Shown here: one piece after another, positions 54,848-63,573 of the stretch | Position numbering within the stretch: position 1 is the first letter of the stretch | Layout of the letters: every line of letters starts with the position of its first letter | NCBI RefSeq assembly: GCF_034932365.1 | Contig: NZ_JAYGHR010000014.1 | Span: 1-64,000, forward strand | Source of the DNA: Capilliphycus robustus | GTDB taxonomy: Bacteria > Cyanobacteriota > Cyanobacteriia > Cyanobacteriales > Microcoleaceae | Reading direction: 5' to 3' | Length of the DNA stretch: 64,000 bases | Made by a program: the position numbers and the translations under genes | The notes under the pieces: generated by a model | Told to the model about the DNA's origin: nothing | The model's input: the letters and a program-made list of their open reading frames with translations, nothing else | Databases searched by the model: none

Positions 54848-56686
54848 TTATTGAAAGCCCAAAAGCAACGCGCTTTGATAGAAAATAAAGCTACAAACCC
54901 AAGCTAAAATCAAAGAAAATCCGAGAGAAAATAGCGTAAACTTCCAAGATTTAGCTTCGTTTAAAATGGTCGCAATCGTTGTCAGACAAGGCGTGTACAG
55001 TAAGCAGAAAATACAAAAACTATATCCTTGAATAAAGGTAATGCTCTCTGCCATATGTGCGCCAACACTCGCTGATTGTAAGCCGTAAATAACCGCTAAC
55101 GAACCCAGAACAACTTCTTTCGCAATGAAACCAAAAATCAAGGCTAAAGTCAAATAAGGATCAATGCCAATTGGTTGCATAACCGGACTGAGAAATTGAC
55201 CAATTTGCCCACCAATGGTATCTAAACCTGTTGCACCGGGAGGTAAACTGGTAATCACCCAAACCGCAATACAACCGATAGTAATAAAGCCCGAAGCACG
55301 AACTAAAAACTCTCGAACTTCTCCCCATCCTCGCAGGGCAACTTGTTTAATTGTTGGGAACCGATAAGGCGGCAATTCTAACACAAAAGGATCTTCATTT
55401 TTGAACGTTCCTTGAAACAGAAACGCTGTTAAAAAGGCAGCTAAGAAACTCAGAATATAGAGAGAAAATAAGACAAGCGCCCCGTTTCCATTCGGAAAAA
55501 CTGCCGCAATAATAAACACAAAAACTTGCAATCTTGCCGAACACAAACCAAACGGAATAATCAGCATGGTTAACAGTCGCAACGCCCGTGAACGCATCAC
55601 CCTTGTTCCCATCAACGCCGGAACATTGCAACCAAACCCCATCATTTGCAAAACAAAACTCCGCCCATCTAAACCCAGACGCGCCATCAGTGCATCCATC
55701 AAATAAGCCGCCCGAGACAGATAGCCACTATCTTCTAAAATTGCCATCACCATAAAGAAGATAACAATTAACGGCACAAAGGAGGAAATCGTCGCAACAC
55801 CCGCCCAAATTCCGTTAATAAAAAAGTCTTGAACGACTCCCGGAAACACGCTTAAAACCGGAGAAATTACCGTTTCTTCTAGCCATCCGGTGAGGCTATC
55901 CATGATATCTTGAGACGGCAACCCCACATTCCAAACAATCCAAAAAACGGCAAACATCCCCATAAAAAACACGGGTAAACCCAAGACAGGATGCAATAAA
56001 ACACTATCCAATCTTGCGGTTAATGTTTGTGCCAATTGTGAGGGCATTTCCACCGCATCTTTGAGGATGACTTCGATTTCTTCAACCGAAATTTTTCCCC
56101 GTAGGGCTAAGGTTTTTTGAATATCATTAACGATAACCGGAAGTTCAATCTGTTCTAACTGATGGCAAATCGTTTCATAGGCTTTCATGTAGCCTTTCCC
56201 GTATTTTGCACTAATCAGAAAAACAGGCATTTCTAAATGTCGGGATAATTCTTTTGAGTTAATTTCAACGCCATAGTGTTTGGCTTCATCCGACATATTT
56301 AACATCACCACCGCAGGCAAACCTAACGCTTTCACTTGCAGTGCCAAGCGAATTTGACGGTCAATTTGGGCAGCATTTAAAACAACAATTACTAAATCAA
56401 TGGCATACTTTTCTAAGAAGATTCGGACAACGTTCTCATCTTCAGAATAACCGTTGAGATCATAGATTCCCGGTAAGTCTACAAATTCAACGGTTTCGCC
56501 ATTAATTTTAACGTTGGCTTGCAGCAAATCTACAGTTAAACCCGGCCAGTTTCCCACATAGGCAGCCACCCCAGTAATCCGGCTAAAGAAGGTGGATTTT
56601 CCCGTGTTGGGCATTCCAATTAAAGCAACCCGTTTAACCGCTTTGCTGTCCCTCGGTTGAGTGACGGTTGGAGAATGACAAGTCAT
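54848..56686 (-). CDS. feoB: Ferrous iron transporter FeoB
   Basis: A 612-residue protein. The N-terminal G domain has G1 GMPNTGKST, G3 DLPG and G4 NMSD. The membrane domain includes the Gate regions GFGCNVPALMGTRVMRSRALR and YTPCLTTIATILNE, with their conserved Cys. FeoB imports Fe2+. It is shorter than E. coli FeoB (773 aa), as is usual in cyanobacteria. feoA lies 90 bp upstream. Confidence 0.95.
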   Translation of the reverse strand: MTCHSPTVTQPRDSKAVKRVALIGMPNTGKSTFFSRITGVAAYVGNWPGLTVDLLQANVKINGETVEFVDLPGIYDLNGYSEDENVVRIFLEKYAIDLVIVVLNAAQIDRQIRLALQVKALGLPAVVMLNMSDEAKHYGVEINSKELSRHLEMPVFLISAKYGKGYMKAYETICHQLEQIELPVIVNDIQKTLALRGKISVEEIEVILKDAVEMPSQLAQTLTARLDSVLLHPVLGLPVFFMGMFAVFWIVWNVGLPSQDIMDSLTGWLEETVISPVLSVFPGVVQDFFINGIWAGVATISSFVPLIVIFFMVMAILEDSGYLSRAAYLMDALMARLGLDGRSFVLQMMGFGCNVPALMGTRVMRSRALRLLTMLIIPFGLCSARLQVFVFIIAAVFPNGNGALVLFSLYILSFLAAFLTAFLFQGTFKNEDPFVLELPPYRFPTIKQVALRGWGEVREFLVRASGFITIGCIAVWVITSLPPGATGLDTIGGQIGQFLSPVMQPIGIDPYLTLALIFGFIAKEVVLGSLAVIYGLQSASVGAHMAESITFIQGYSFCIFCLLYTPCLTTIATILNEAKSWKFTLFSLGFSLILAWVCSFIFYQSALLLGFQ

Positions 56687-56776
56687 CGTATTTTCCCCCT
56701 TAAAGATTGTGAACGATAAAGCCTCAGAATGACACTGAAGACTTTATCAAATTTTAATGAAGACCTTAATGAAGTT

Positions 56777-57013
56777 TTAACAGACTTTTACCCGAATCTG
56801 TGCAGCTTCCTGTCGGCGAATGGCAACTTCTGTCGTTGTACCGATGCGAACGTGCAGTGGCCCGCCAAACCAAGCCACTCTTAACACTTGAATCGGTCTA
56901 TTCGGAAGAATTCCCATTGCTTCTAATCGATGAACTAAACCATCATTAGAATGATGGGGTTGAATACAATCAACAAAGCCAACTTGTCCGGCTTTCAGTT
57001 CAGATAAACCCAT
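56777..57013 (-). CDS. feoA: Ferrous iron transport protein FeoA
   Basis: A 78-residue SH3-like protein (MGLSELKAGQVGFV, LEAMGILPNRPIQVLRVAWFGGPLHVRIG). It supports FeoB. The ATG is preceded by an aggag ribosome site. Iron regulation by Fur is expected, but no convincing Fur box was picked out in the A/T-rich upstream region. Confidence 0.93.
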   Translation of the reverse strand: MGLSELKAGQVGFVDCIQPHHSNDGLVHRLEAMGILPNRPIQVLRVAWFGGPLHVRIGTTTEVAIRRQEAAQIRVKVC

Positions 57014-57186
57014 AATTTCTCCTATTTAATTTGACTCAATCTGTAAAGCTGATTTTATTATTGCATTAAACTCTCAATTAAAATCATTCAGCATAAATAC
57101 TCAACAGATTCTTAACAATTATCTATTTTAAATAATATAAATAGACATTCATCAATATTTAGCCATAAACCGGGTTTTTGGGGTTG

Positions 57187-57255
57187 GTGACTGGTACGGG
57201 ATCTTGATGAATTGCCCCTAAACTGGTGACTGTAAAGACTGGTGACTGACGCTGA
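57187..57255. repeat. Short heptad repeat inside the 3' end of the RCK channel gene
   Basis: Units of the ctggtga/ctgtaaa type. In the minus-strand gene they encode the final SHQSLQSPV residues and lead to the TAG stop. Confidence 0.65.
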
Positions 57256-58933
57256 GACAGTCATCCTTAACTGGATTCCACAACTGTTCGAGGCGATGAG
57301 CAGGTATGGTTAAATAGAGAACATCTCCCGACTTCAGGACAAAACTTAACAACTCCCAACTGTGAATCGTCTGACAATTCGCTTCAATGTAAAGCGGCAC
57401 AAAATCAACACTACGGGCAACATCTTGCACCCGTTGCCCACAAAATGGATGATTCGGTGTAATCAACGTGGCTAAGGCAACCCAAAGACTATCGGCGGTA
57501 ATTCCATTCCCTAAAATTCGCCCTCCAATCGCCGCCGCCGCAAACGCAGGGGCCGCTATTTCCGTCGGACTGAGAACCGTTTCAAAGTCAAATACTTGTT
57601 GTTCCATCAGGGCAAATTGAGGGTCTTGACTGCGAACCACAACGCGAATTTTCGGGGCTAATCCTTTCGCACTCAAGGCAATTTCTAAGTTTGCCATATC
57701 ATCACTTGTAACCGCTAATACGGCTTCTGCTTGTTTGATATTGGCAGTTTCTAAAGTGGTTGAAAGACTCGCATCTCCTTTAATAACCGGAATTTTTAAA
57801 GCCTCTACAATACTAGAAAATCGAAAGTTCGGATCGCGTTCAATCGTGACCACTTCATAGCCATTTGCCCGTAATTGTTGAGCGATGCGTAAACCCACTC
57901 CCCCCAAACCACAGATAATATAATGATTGCGTTCAGGAATCCTCGTGGCGTTGAGGTATTCGGTTAAGCGAGTTCCCAGTACAAAATCATTCAGCAACGC
58001 ATAGCAAATTCCCACGACACCCGCCCCAACTAACATCATCACGGCGGTAAAGATTTTAATGCTTTCGGGTGCATTTTCAGCTACTTTTTCATTTCCCCCC
58101 GCTCCGGTAATCATCCCCACCGAAAAATAGAGAGAATCTACAATAGAGTTGTTGAGGTTGATGCTAACATAGGTGACTGTGGCGATGAAGATAATCAGCA
58201 GTAATAAAAGAATCACTAACACGGCGGATCGACCATGTTGCTGAAATTTTTGTAGACTCTTTCTCAGTTTATTTAGCGTTTGTAGAAGAGAAAATTTAGA
58301 TTTGCGAATATCAGGTTTACTGGCGATAATTAAGCGATCGCCCACTTGGAGTTTTTTCCCTTCGATCACGGCGGAAACTAAATCGAGTTGAGTATTCATC
58401 GGCAGATAATAAATTAACATCCGGGAACGATCGGCCCAAAGTTCCGTTAGGGTTCGACCTTTCCAGGGATGTTGATCATCAATCCATTCTTCTTGAATCG
58501 GCCAGTAAGCGTTAAACAGTTCCAGTTGTCCGATCGCGCGATTTCCCAAGGCTGCAAAGGTAAATACAGGCGCCGCCAGGGCAGAGACGCTCATGGTGGT
58601 ATGATTAGGCAGTGTTTGGTCGAGGCGATCGCCTAAATTGGTATTAAACAGACGATTGATAATGCGAATTTTGGGGTTGAGAATTTGCGCCTGCATGAGT
58701 ATCGCCAGGTTTGTAGACTCGTCACTCCCGGCTAAAACGAGGGTCTGGGCGGTTTGAATTCCGGCGGCGAGTAAGGTCGAAGCGGATCGCAAGTTCCCGA
58801 CAACCAGATCTGAACCCTCTCCTTTGATGGGGGTTTCATTTACTCCGACAACAAAAGCCCCCTGCTGTCGCAACAGACAAAATATCTTGTATCCCGTGTC
58901 ACCTAAGCCACACACAATTATGCGAGGTTTCAT
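57218..58933 (-). CDS. RCK/TrkA-N - two-TM - RCK channel-like protein
   Basis: A 571-residue protein. Residues 1-215 are a TrkA_N/RCK domain (IIVCGLGDTGYKIF). Residues 240-330 form a two-helix pore with a re-entrant loop (SLYFSVGMITGAGGNEKV). Residues 340-560 are a second TrkA_N/RCK domain (HYIICGLGGVGLRIA). The presumed filter TGAGG replaces the TVGYG of potassium channels, so selectivity may differ. NAD(H) or nucleotide gating is likely from the two Rossmann motifs (GLGDTG, GLGGVG). The C-terminal nine residues come from a heptad repeat. Confidence 0.8.
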   Translation of the reverse strand: MKPRIIVCGLGDTGYKIFCLLRQQGAFVVGVNETPIKGEGSDLVVGNLRSASTLLAAGIQTAQTLVLAGSDESTNLAILMQAQILNPKIRIINRLFNTNLGDRLDQTLPNHTTMSVSALAAPVFTFAALGNRAIGQLELFNAYWPIQEEWIDDQHPWKGRTLTELWADRSRMLIYYLPMNTQLDLVSAVIEGKKLQVGDRLIIASKPDIRKSKFSLLQTLNKLRKSLQKFQQHGRSAVLVILLLLLIIFIATVTYVSINLNNSIVDSLYFSVGMITGAGGNEKVAENAPESIKIFTAVMMLVGAGVVGICYALLNDFVLGTRLTEYLNATRIPERNHYIICGLGGVGLRIAQQLRANGYEVVTIERDPNFRFSSIVEALKIPVIKGDASLSTTLETANIKQAEAVLAVTSDDMANLEIALSAKGLAPKIRVVVRSQDPQFALMEQQVFDFETVLSPTEIAAPAFAAAAIGGRILGNGITADSLWVALATLITPNHPFCGQRVQDVARSVDFVPLYIEANCQTIHSWELLSFVLKSGDVLYLTIPAHRLEQLWNPVKDDCLSVSHQSLQSPV

Positions 58934-59231
58934 ATTCTGTTAACTCGCCTCAAGCCCAAAGAAAACAATTTATTATAGACCCAACAGTCTTCAATTTTTT
59001 ATTAAATAAATCAAAAAAACTGTATCGAGTAACACCAGAATCAAATTAACCTTCAAAAAGGAGAGTTGGCTGGGGAAGTTAAATCCTTTTGTGTCTGTCT
59101 CAAGGACAACAGTATCCTCGACTGAAAAATTTTATGATAAAAACTTGAGACGGTTCACCGGAACTTCCAGAGGAAACCTCAGCCCAAAAACTCATTTTTT
59201 CAATAAAAATAGGCGAGTTTTAAATAGACCT

Positions 59232-59654
59232 CTACTGTCCGGTTAACTCATCAGCATTCAGCTCAGGGAGAGGTTGTTGAAGTTCAATGGCAGACCAACC
59301 CTCCTCCGAATTTGAATGATAATTTTCGAGTATTTTTCCCGCAAACCGTAATCGATTTTGATCTTGAAGTTTCACCAACTCTTCTTGATAGGAGGCAATA
59401 ATCCTGGCGAGACTGATGGCAATCTGATCCCAACTCTCATCGCCAACAATTTTATCAGCAATCCCTTGGAATAAGTCTGTTTGCTTACTGTTCTTGACGT
59501 ATTCTTTGAGACGTTTACCGGATTTTTCTAAGGCGGCTTGGTAAACTTCCCCATTCGACCACCAGATTCCCGGCTGATTCAATAACCAAGTCAATATATA
59601 TTCTGGGGCGTGTTGTTCCTTGACCCAAGTTGCTAGATGTTTTAACTCTTCCAT
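59232..59654 (-). CDS. Conserved hypothetical protein (140 aa)
   Basis: A soluble, mainly helical protein (WVKEQHAPEYILTWLLNQPGIWW, SWDQIAISLARIIASYQEELVKL). No motif was recognised, and there are no Cys or membrane segments. Spacing gives no operon partner: the gene upstream, gnd, is divergent. Codon use looks like that of its neighbours, which supports a real gene. Confidence 0.6.
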   Translation of the reverse strand: MEELKHLATWVKEQHAPEYILTWLLNQPGIWWSNGEVYQAALEKSGKRLKEYVKNSKQTDLFQGIADKIVGDESWDQIAISLARIIASYQEELVKLQDQNRLRFAGKILENYHSNSEEGWSAIELQQPLPELNADELTGQ

Positions 59655-59845
59655 TTGGCTTTCACTCCAGATTTTTCACCGACTCAATTCTACTGCATTG
59701 AGCCAATTTCGTTCGTTTGGTATTCAAATACACAATGAATCTTAAAAAAAACCTGATCTAAATTATACAAAAAAAGAATCAACGATACAGTGAAAATTAA
59801 ATTCGTGCATTCACCCACGACTAAATTTAGAGCGAGCAGATACAT

Positions 59846-61291
59846 ATGTCACAGCAGAAATTTGGTGTAATCGGTCTAGCAGTGATGGGTGAAAACCTAG
59901 CACTCAATGTTGAGCGGAATGGTTTTCCCATCTCTGTTTACAATCGTACTAGATCCAAAACTGACGAGTTTATGAAAACGCGAGCCGTTGATAAAAACGT
60001 GTTCGCCGCTTACAGCTTGGAAGAATTTGTTCAGTCTCTCGAGCGTCCCCGCAGAATTCTGGTGATGGTTCAAGCCGGAAAAGCCGTCGATGCGGTAATC
60101 GAGCAGCTTAAACCCCTACTCGATCAAGATGACATGATCATCGATGGAGGAAATTCTCTTTATGATGATACTGAGCGTCGTACCAAGGAACTCGAAGCGA
60201 CTGGCTTAGGATTTGTCGGAATGGGCGTCAGTGGCGGTGAAGAAGGCGCTCTTTGGGGGCCTAGCATGATGCCAGGAGGAACAGAAGCCTCCTATCGCGA
60301 ACTCGAACCCATTTTAACCAAAATTGCGGCTCAGGTCGATGACGGCCCTTGTGTGACCTTTATTGGCCCAGGAGGCGCAGGTCATTACGTGAAGATGGTT
60401 CACAACGGGATTGAGTATGGCGATATGCAGTTGATTGCAGAAGCCTATGATTTGCTCAAAAATACAGCCGGACTCACCAACGAGCAACTCCATGAAGTCT
60501 TCGCTGAGTGGAACACCACCGACGAACTCAATTCTTTCTTGATTGAAATTACCGCCGATATCTTCAAAAAGATTGACGATCAAGGCACGGGTAAGCACCT
60601 GGTAGACTTGGTAATGGATTCTGCCGGACAAAAGGGAACCGGACGCTGGACAGTAATGAGCGCTTTAGAACTGGGAGTTGGTATTCCCACGATTATTGCG
60701 GCCGTTAACGCTCGGATTATGTCCTCTTACAAGGATCAACGGGTTGCAGCTTCTAAAGAATTACCCGGACCAACCGGAATGTATGAAGGGGATACCAAAG
60801 CCTTTGTCAATATGGTTCGCGATGCCCTCTACTGTTCTAAGATTTGTTCCTACGCTCAGGGCATGGCTCTGTTGGGTAAGGCTTCTCAAGAATATAACTA
60901 TAACCTCAATCTTGGGGAAATGGCTCGAATTTGGAAGGGTGGTTGTATTATTCGAGCTGGATTTTTGAATAAGATCAAAAAAGCCTATGACGAAAATCCT
61001 CAACTCCCCAACCTGTTGCTTGCTCCTGAGTTTAAGCAAACCATTCTTGATCGTCAAGATGCTTGGCGACAAGTGTTGATCGCGGCGAACAAGTTTGGGA
61101 TTCCGGTTCCGGCGTTTAGTGCATCCTTAGATTACTTTGATAGCTATCGTCGGGCAACTCTCCCGCAAAACCTGACTCAAGCTCAACGGGATTACTTCGG
61201 CGCTCACACCTACGAACGAACTGACAAATCTCGCGGTGAGTTCTTCCACACCGAATGGACACAAGAAGAAAAATCTACCGTTGGCGTGTAG
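59846..61291 (+). CDS. gnd: 6-phosphogluconate dehydrogenase, decarboxylating
   Basis: A 481-residue enzyme of the oxidative pentose phosphate pathway. NADP-binding GLAVMGENLALNVERNGF, substrate-binding IDGGNSLYDDTERR and VSGGEEGALWGPSMMPGG, and the catalytic Lys/Asn in KMVHNGIEYGDMQLI are all present. The C-terminal tail (RGEFFHTEW) closes the partner active site. Full length; in cyanobacteria it supplies NADPH in the dark. Confidence 0.97.
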   Translation: MSQQKFGVIGLAVMGENLALNVERNGFPISVYNRTRSKTDEFMKTRAVDKNVFAAYSLEEFVQSLERPRRILVMVQAGKAVDAVIEQLKPLLDQDDMIIDGGNSLYDDTERRTKELEATGLGFVGMGVSGGEEGALWGPSMMPGGTEASYRELEPILTKIAAQVDDGPCVTFIGPGGAGHYVKMVHNGIEYGDMQLIAEAYDLLKNTAGLTNEQLHEVFAEWNTTDELNSFLIEITADIFKKIDDQGTGKHLVDLVMDSAGQKGTGRWTVMSALELGVGIPTIIAAVNARIMSSYKDQRVAASKELPGPTGMYEGDTKAFVNMVRDALYCSKICSYAQGMALLGKASQEYNYNLNLGEMARIWKGGCIIRAGFLNKIKKAYDENPQLPNLLLAPEFKQTILDRQDAWRQVLIAANKFGIPVPAFSASLDYFDSYRRATLPQNLTQAQRDYFGAHTYERTDKSRGEFFHTEWTQEEKSTVGV

Positions 61292-61300
61292 TTTGGTGTT

Positions 61301-61432
61301 AGAAACCGGGTTTCTTAGTGGAGAAACCGGGTTTCTCAGTCTATGATGGCAAATGTTAGAAACCGGGTTTCTGCTTACTTTTGGCTTCTTCGCCTAGATG
61401 TTTGCTGGAGAAACCCGGTTTCTCAGGTTTTG
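61301..61432. repeat. Four copies of the AGAAACCGGGTTTCT palindrome
   Basis: Copies lie at about 61302-61316, 61321-61336, 61352-61367 and 61411-61427 (the last as gagaaacccggtttctc). Each is a near-perfect palindrome. They lie after gnd and may terminate transcription. Weaker relatives occur at 7516 and 13501. Confidence 0.85.
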
Positions 61433-61474
61433 TTGAGTGCCTGTGCGGAGTAAATACACAGGTGCTATCGGATT

Positions 61475-63373
61475 TTAGAGGAAGAAATCAGCCTGTGTGA
61501 TCGTCACCAGAGAAGTTCCTGAACCGTTGATCACAGCCACTTTTTCCAGGTAGTCCGCTATTCCATCTCCGGGATCACCTTCATTCCAAACACTGATCGT
61601 CACCCGACGGGTACCGTTACCCGTAATAATCAATTCGCTAAAGCCAGTGTTAAACTCATACTCGATCAAGTCGATACCATCTTGGAAATCGGTAATAATA
61701 TCGCCAACGGGTTCGGCAGGAACGGGTTCGGGCGGGAACGACGGTTCAACTGGCTCCAGTACAAAGCCCGAGGCTTCCAACACAAATAGGTCAGAGTCGG
61801 CACCGCCTGTTAGGGTATCAGCCCTCGTTTCAAATTCTCCGGTTTCCCCACCAAATAGAATATCAAAACCCGCGCCACCCAAAATGCGATCGGCACCGAA
61901 GCCACCATCGAGAAAGTCATTTCCTCCGCCACCGTTGAGGACATCGTTGCCAGACAAGGTATCAGCGAGTCCAAAATCCCCATAGATGGTGTCCGCGCCA
62001 GCCCCACCAAGAAGGCTGTCAGCACCTCCAGCACCATCGAGAGTGTCATTGCCGCCTAACCCCTGGATAGTGTCCTTGCCAGCACTACCCACAAGTGAGT
62101 TAGGGCCAGATGTTCCCCTCAGTGAACCGCCCGGTGATGCGGTGCTGCTAAGACCAACCGTGTCAACTAAAATCGCCCCACTCAAATTCGCCCCAGTTAC
62201 ATTCGCTCCGGTAAAGTTGGCTTTGGTGAGGTTGGCGTTGCTTAAATTCGCTCCGAGAGTATTTGCATCAGCACCATCGCTGAAGTTAGCATTGGTCAGG
62301 TTGGCAACTTCCAGGTTGGCTCCCGTCAGGTTAGCATCTTGGAAATTAGTTCCGATCGCAACTACTTCTTTGAGGTTGGCACCAATCAGGCTGACCCCAG
62401 TCAAGTTGGCACCAGATAAGTCTGTTTTCTCGATGAAGGCGTTATCTAAGATGGCTCCATCAAATTTCGCTCCGGTTAAAATCGCGCCACTGAGATTCGC
62501 TCCATCCAGTTGGGCGCCTCTCAAGTCAGCCCCCGTGAGGTTCGCCCCCTTTAACTCAGCCCCGCTCAGGTCGGCTCCGGTGAAGATGGCGTTGGTCAGA
62601 TCTGCCTCTTCTAGAAAAATCCCTTCTGCAACCACACCTGTAAAGTTAGCGTTGCGAAGAGTAGAATCGGCTAAACTAATCTCAGTCAATACAGTTGGAG
62701 TAACGGCTCCTGTATTGGGGTTGACATAGGAACTAAAGTTCGCGCCACTGAGATCGACATCTTCTGCACTGAGTTTGGTTAAATTCGCACCTCGGAAGCT
62801 GGAATTGTTTGCAGTTGCTCCTGCCGGAAGCAGAACGTCAGTGAGCTGCACATTCGAGAGGTTCGCCAAATCAAAGATTGCACTACCCAGAGTGAGATCG
62901 GTTAAGCTCATATCTGACAAGTCAACGCCTGTAAAATTGGTGTTAACGAGGGTAGCTCCTTCAAAGTTCGCCTCTTGGACATTGCTACCTTGAAAATTGG
63001 CACCGGTCAAGTTCCCATCACCGAGACCGGCTTTGAACAGGTTAGCATTTTGTAATTGGGCATTGGAGAGGTTAATCCCACTGCTGCTAATTTCTGATAA
63101 ATTGACCTGTCGCAGATTAGCACCACTGAGGTTGGCGTTCTGTAAATTTGCTTTGTAAAAGGTTGTTGTTGGGAAGGTTGCGTTGGGTCTAAAGTTGGCT
63201 CCACTCGCATTAACATTCAACCAACTTGATTCTTCAAAGTTTGTTCCTCTAAGTAAGGTATTGACAAAGGAAACATTAGTTAGGCTTGTTTTAAAAAAGT
63301 TAGAACCACTCAGATCCTGATTATTAAAATTATTTCCGTTAAGAGCTTGCCCACTATAATTTTTAACGACCAT
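61475..63373 (-). CDS. Pentapeptide-repeat / RTX (haemolysin-type Ca-binding) protein
   Basis: A 632-residue protein. Residues 5-415 are pentapeptide repeats of the A(D/N)LxG type (GANLTGADLRGAQLDGANL), expected to fold as a right-handed quadrilateral beta-helix. Residues 425-530 are RTX nonapeptides (GGNDTLDGAGGADSLLGGAGADTIYGD). The C-terminal ~100 residues include an EPVEPSFPPEPVPAEPVGD linker and a FLxT-like end (TSLVTITQADFFL). RTX proteins are usually exported by type I secretion; no signal peptide is seen, which fits. The export system is not in the window. Confidence 0.85.
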   Translation of the reverse strand: MVVKNYSGQALNGNNFNNQDLSGSNFFKTSLTNVSFVNTLLRGTNFEESSWLNVNASGANFRPNATFPTTTFYKANLQNANLSGANLRQVNLSEISSSGINLSNAQLQNANLFKAGLGDGNLTGANFQGSNVQEANFEGATLVNTNFTGVDLSDMSLTDLTLGSAIFDLANLSNVQLTDVLLPAGATANNSSFRGANLTKLSAEDVDLSGANFSSYVNPNTGAVTPTVLTEISLADSTLRNANFTGVVAEGIFLEEADLTNAIFTGADLSGAELKGANLTGADLRGAQLDGANLSGAILTGAKFDGAILDNAFIEKTDLSGANLTGVSLIGANLKEVVAIGTNFQDANLTGANLEVANLTNANFSDGADANTLGANLSNANLTKANFTGANVTGANLSGAILVDTVGLSSTASPGGSLRGTSGPNSLVGSAGKDTIQGLGGNDTLDGAGGADSLLGGAGADTIYGDFGLADTLSGNDVLNGGGGNDFLDGGFGADRILGGAGFDILFGGETGEFETRADTLTGGADSDLFVLEASGFVLEPVEPSFPPEPVPAEPVGDIITDFQDGIDLIEYEFNTGFSELIITGNGTRRVTISVWNEGDPGDGIADYLEKVAVINGSGTSLVTITQADFFL

Positions 63374-63471
63374 GATAAAAAATCCTTAAAGTAACAACGC
63401 TTGTAATATGAAGTGGCATCTTCTTTAAATTGCAGTCAGCAAAACTCCTATGAGATGCACTTGCACTACCG

Positions 63472-63507
63472 AGTCAGGAGACACCGAGACACCGAGACAC
63501 CGAGACT
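63472..63507. repeat. agacaccg tandem repeat
   Basis: The unit gagacacc is repeated three to four times after agtcaggagacacc. A related inverted copy is at 26481-26504. It lies in the gap between the two pentapeptide genes. Confidence 0.6.
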
Positions 63508-63573
63508 GAATTGAAACCTTAGTCAGAAAAGGATTTGACAGAAAAACACTGTCCTAATCAAAGGCTTTGACTG

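Noticed and set aside
57014..57120. Fur box upstream of feoA
   Set aside because: The region is A/T-rich and a few Fur-like hexamers can be forced, but none reaches a convincing 19-bp match.
61647..62729. Long plus-strand frames opposite the pentapeptide/RTX gene
   Set aside because: They are shadows of the regular repeats on the minus strand; their Ser/Ala/Pro-rich translation follows from the repeat codons.
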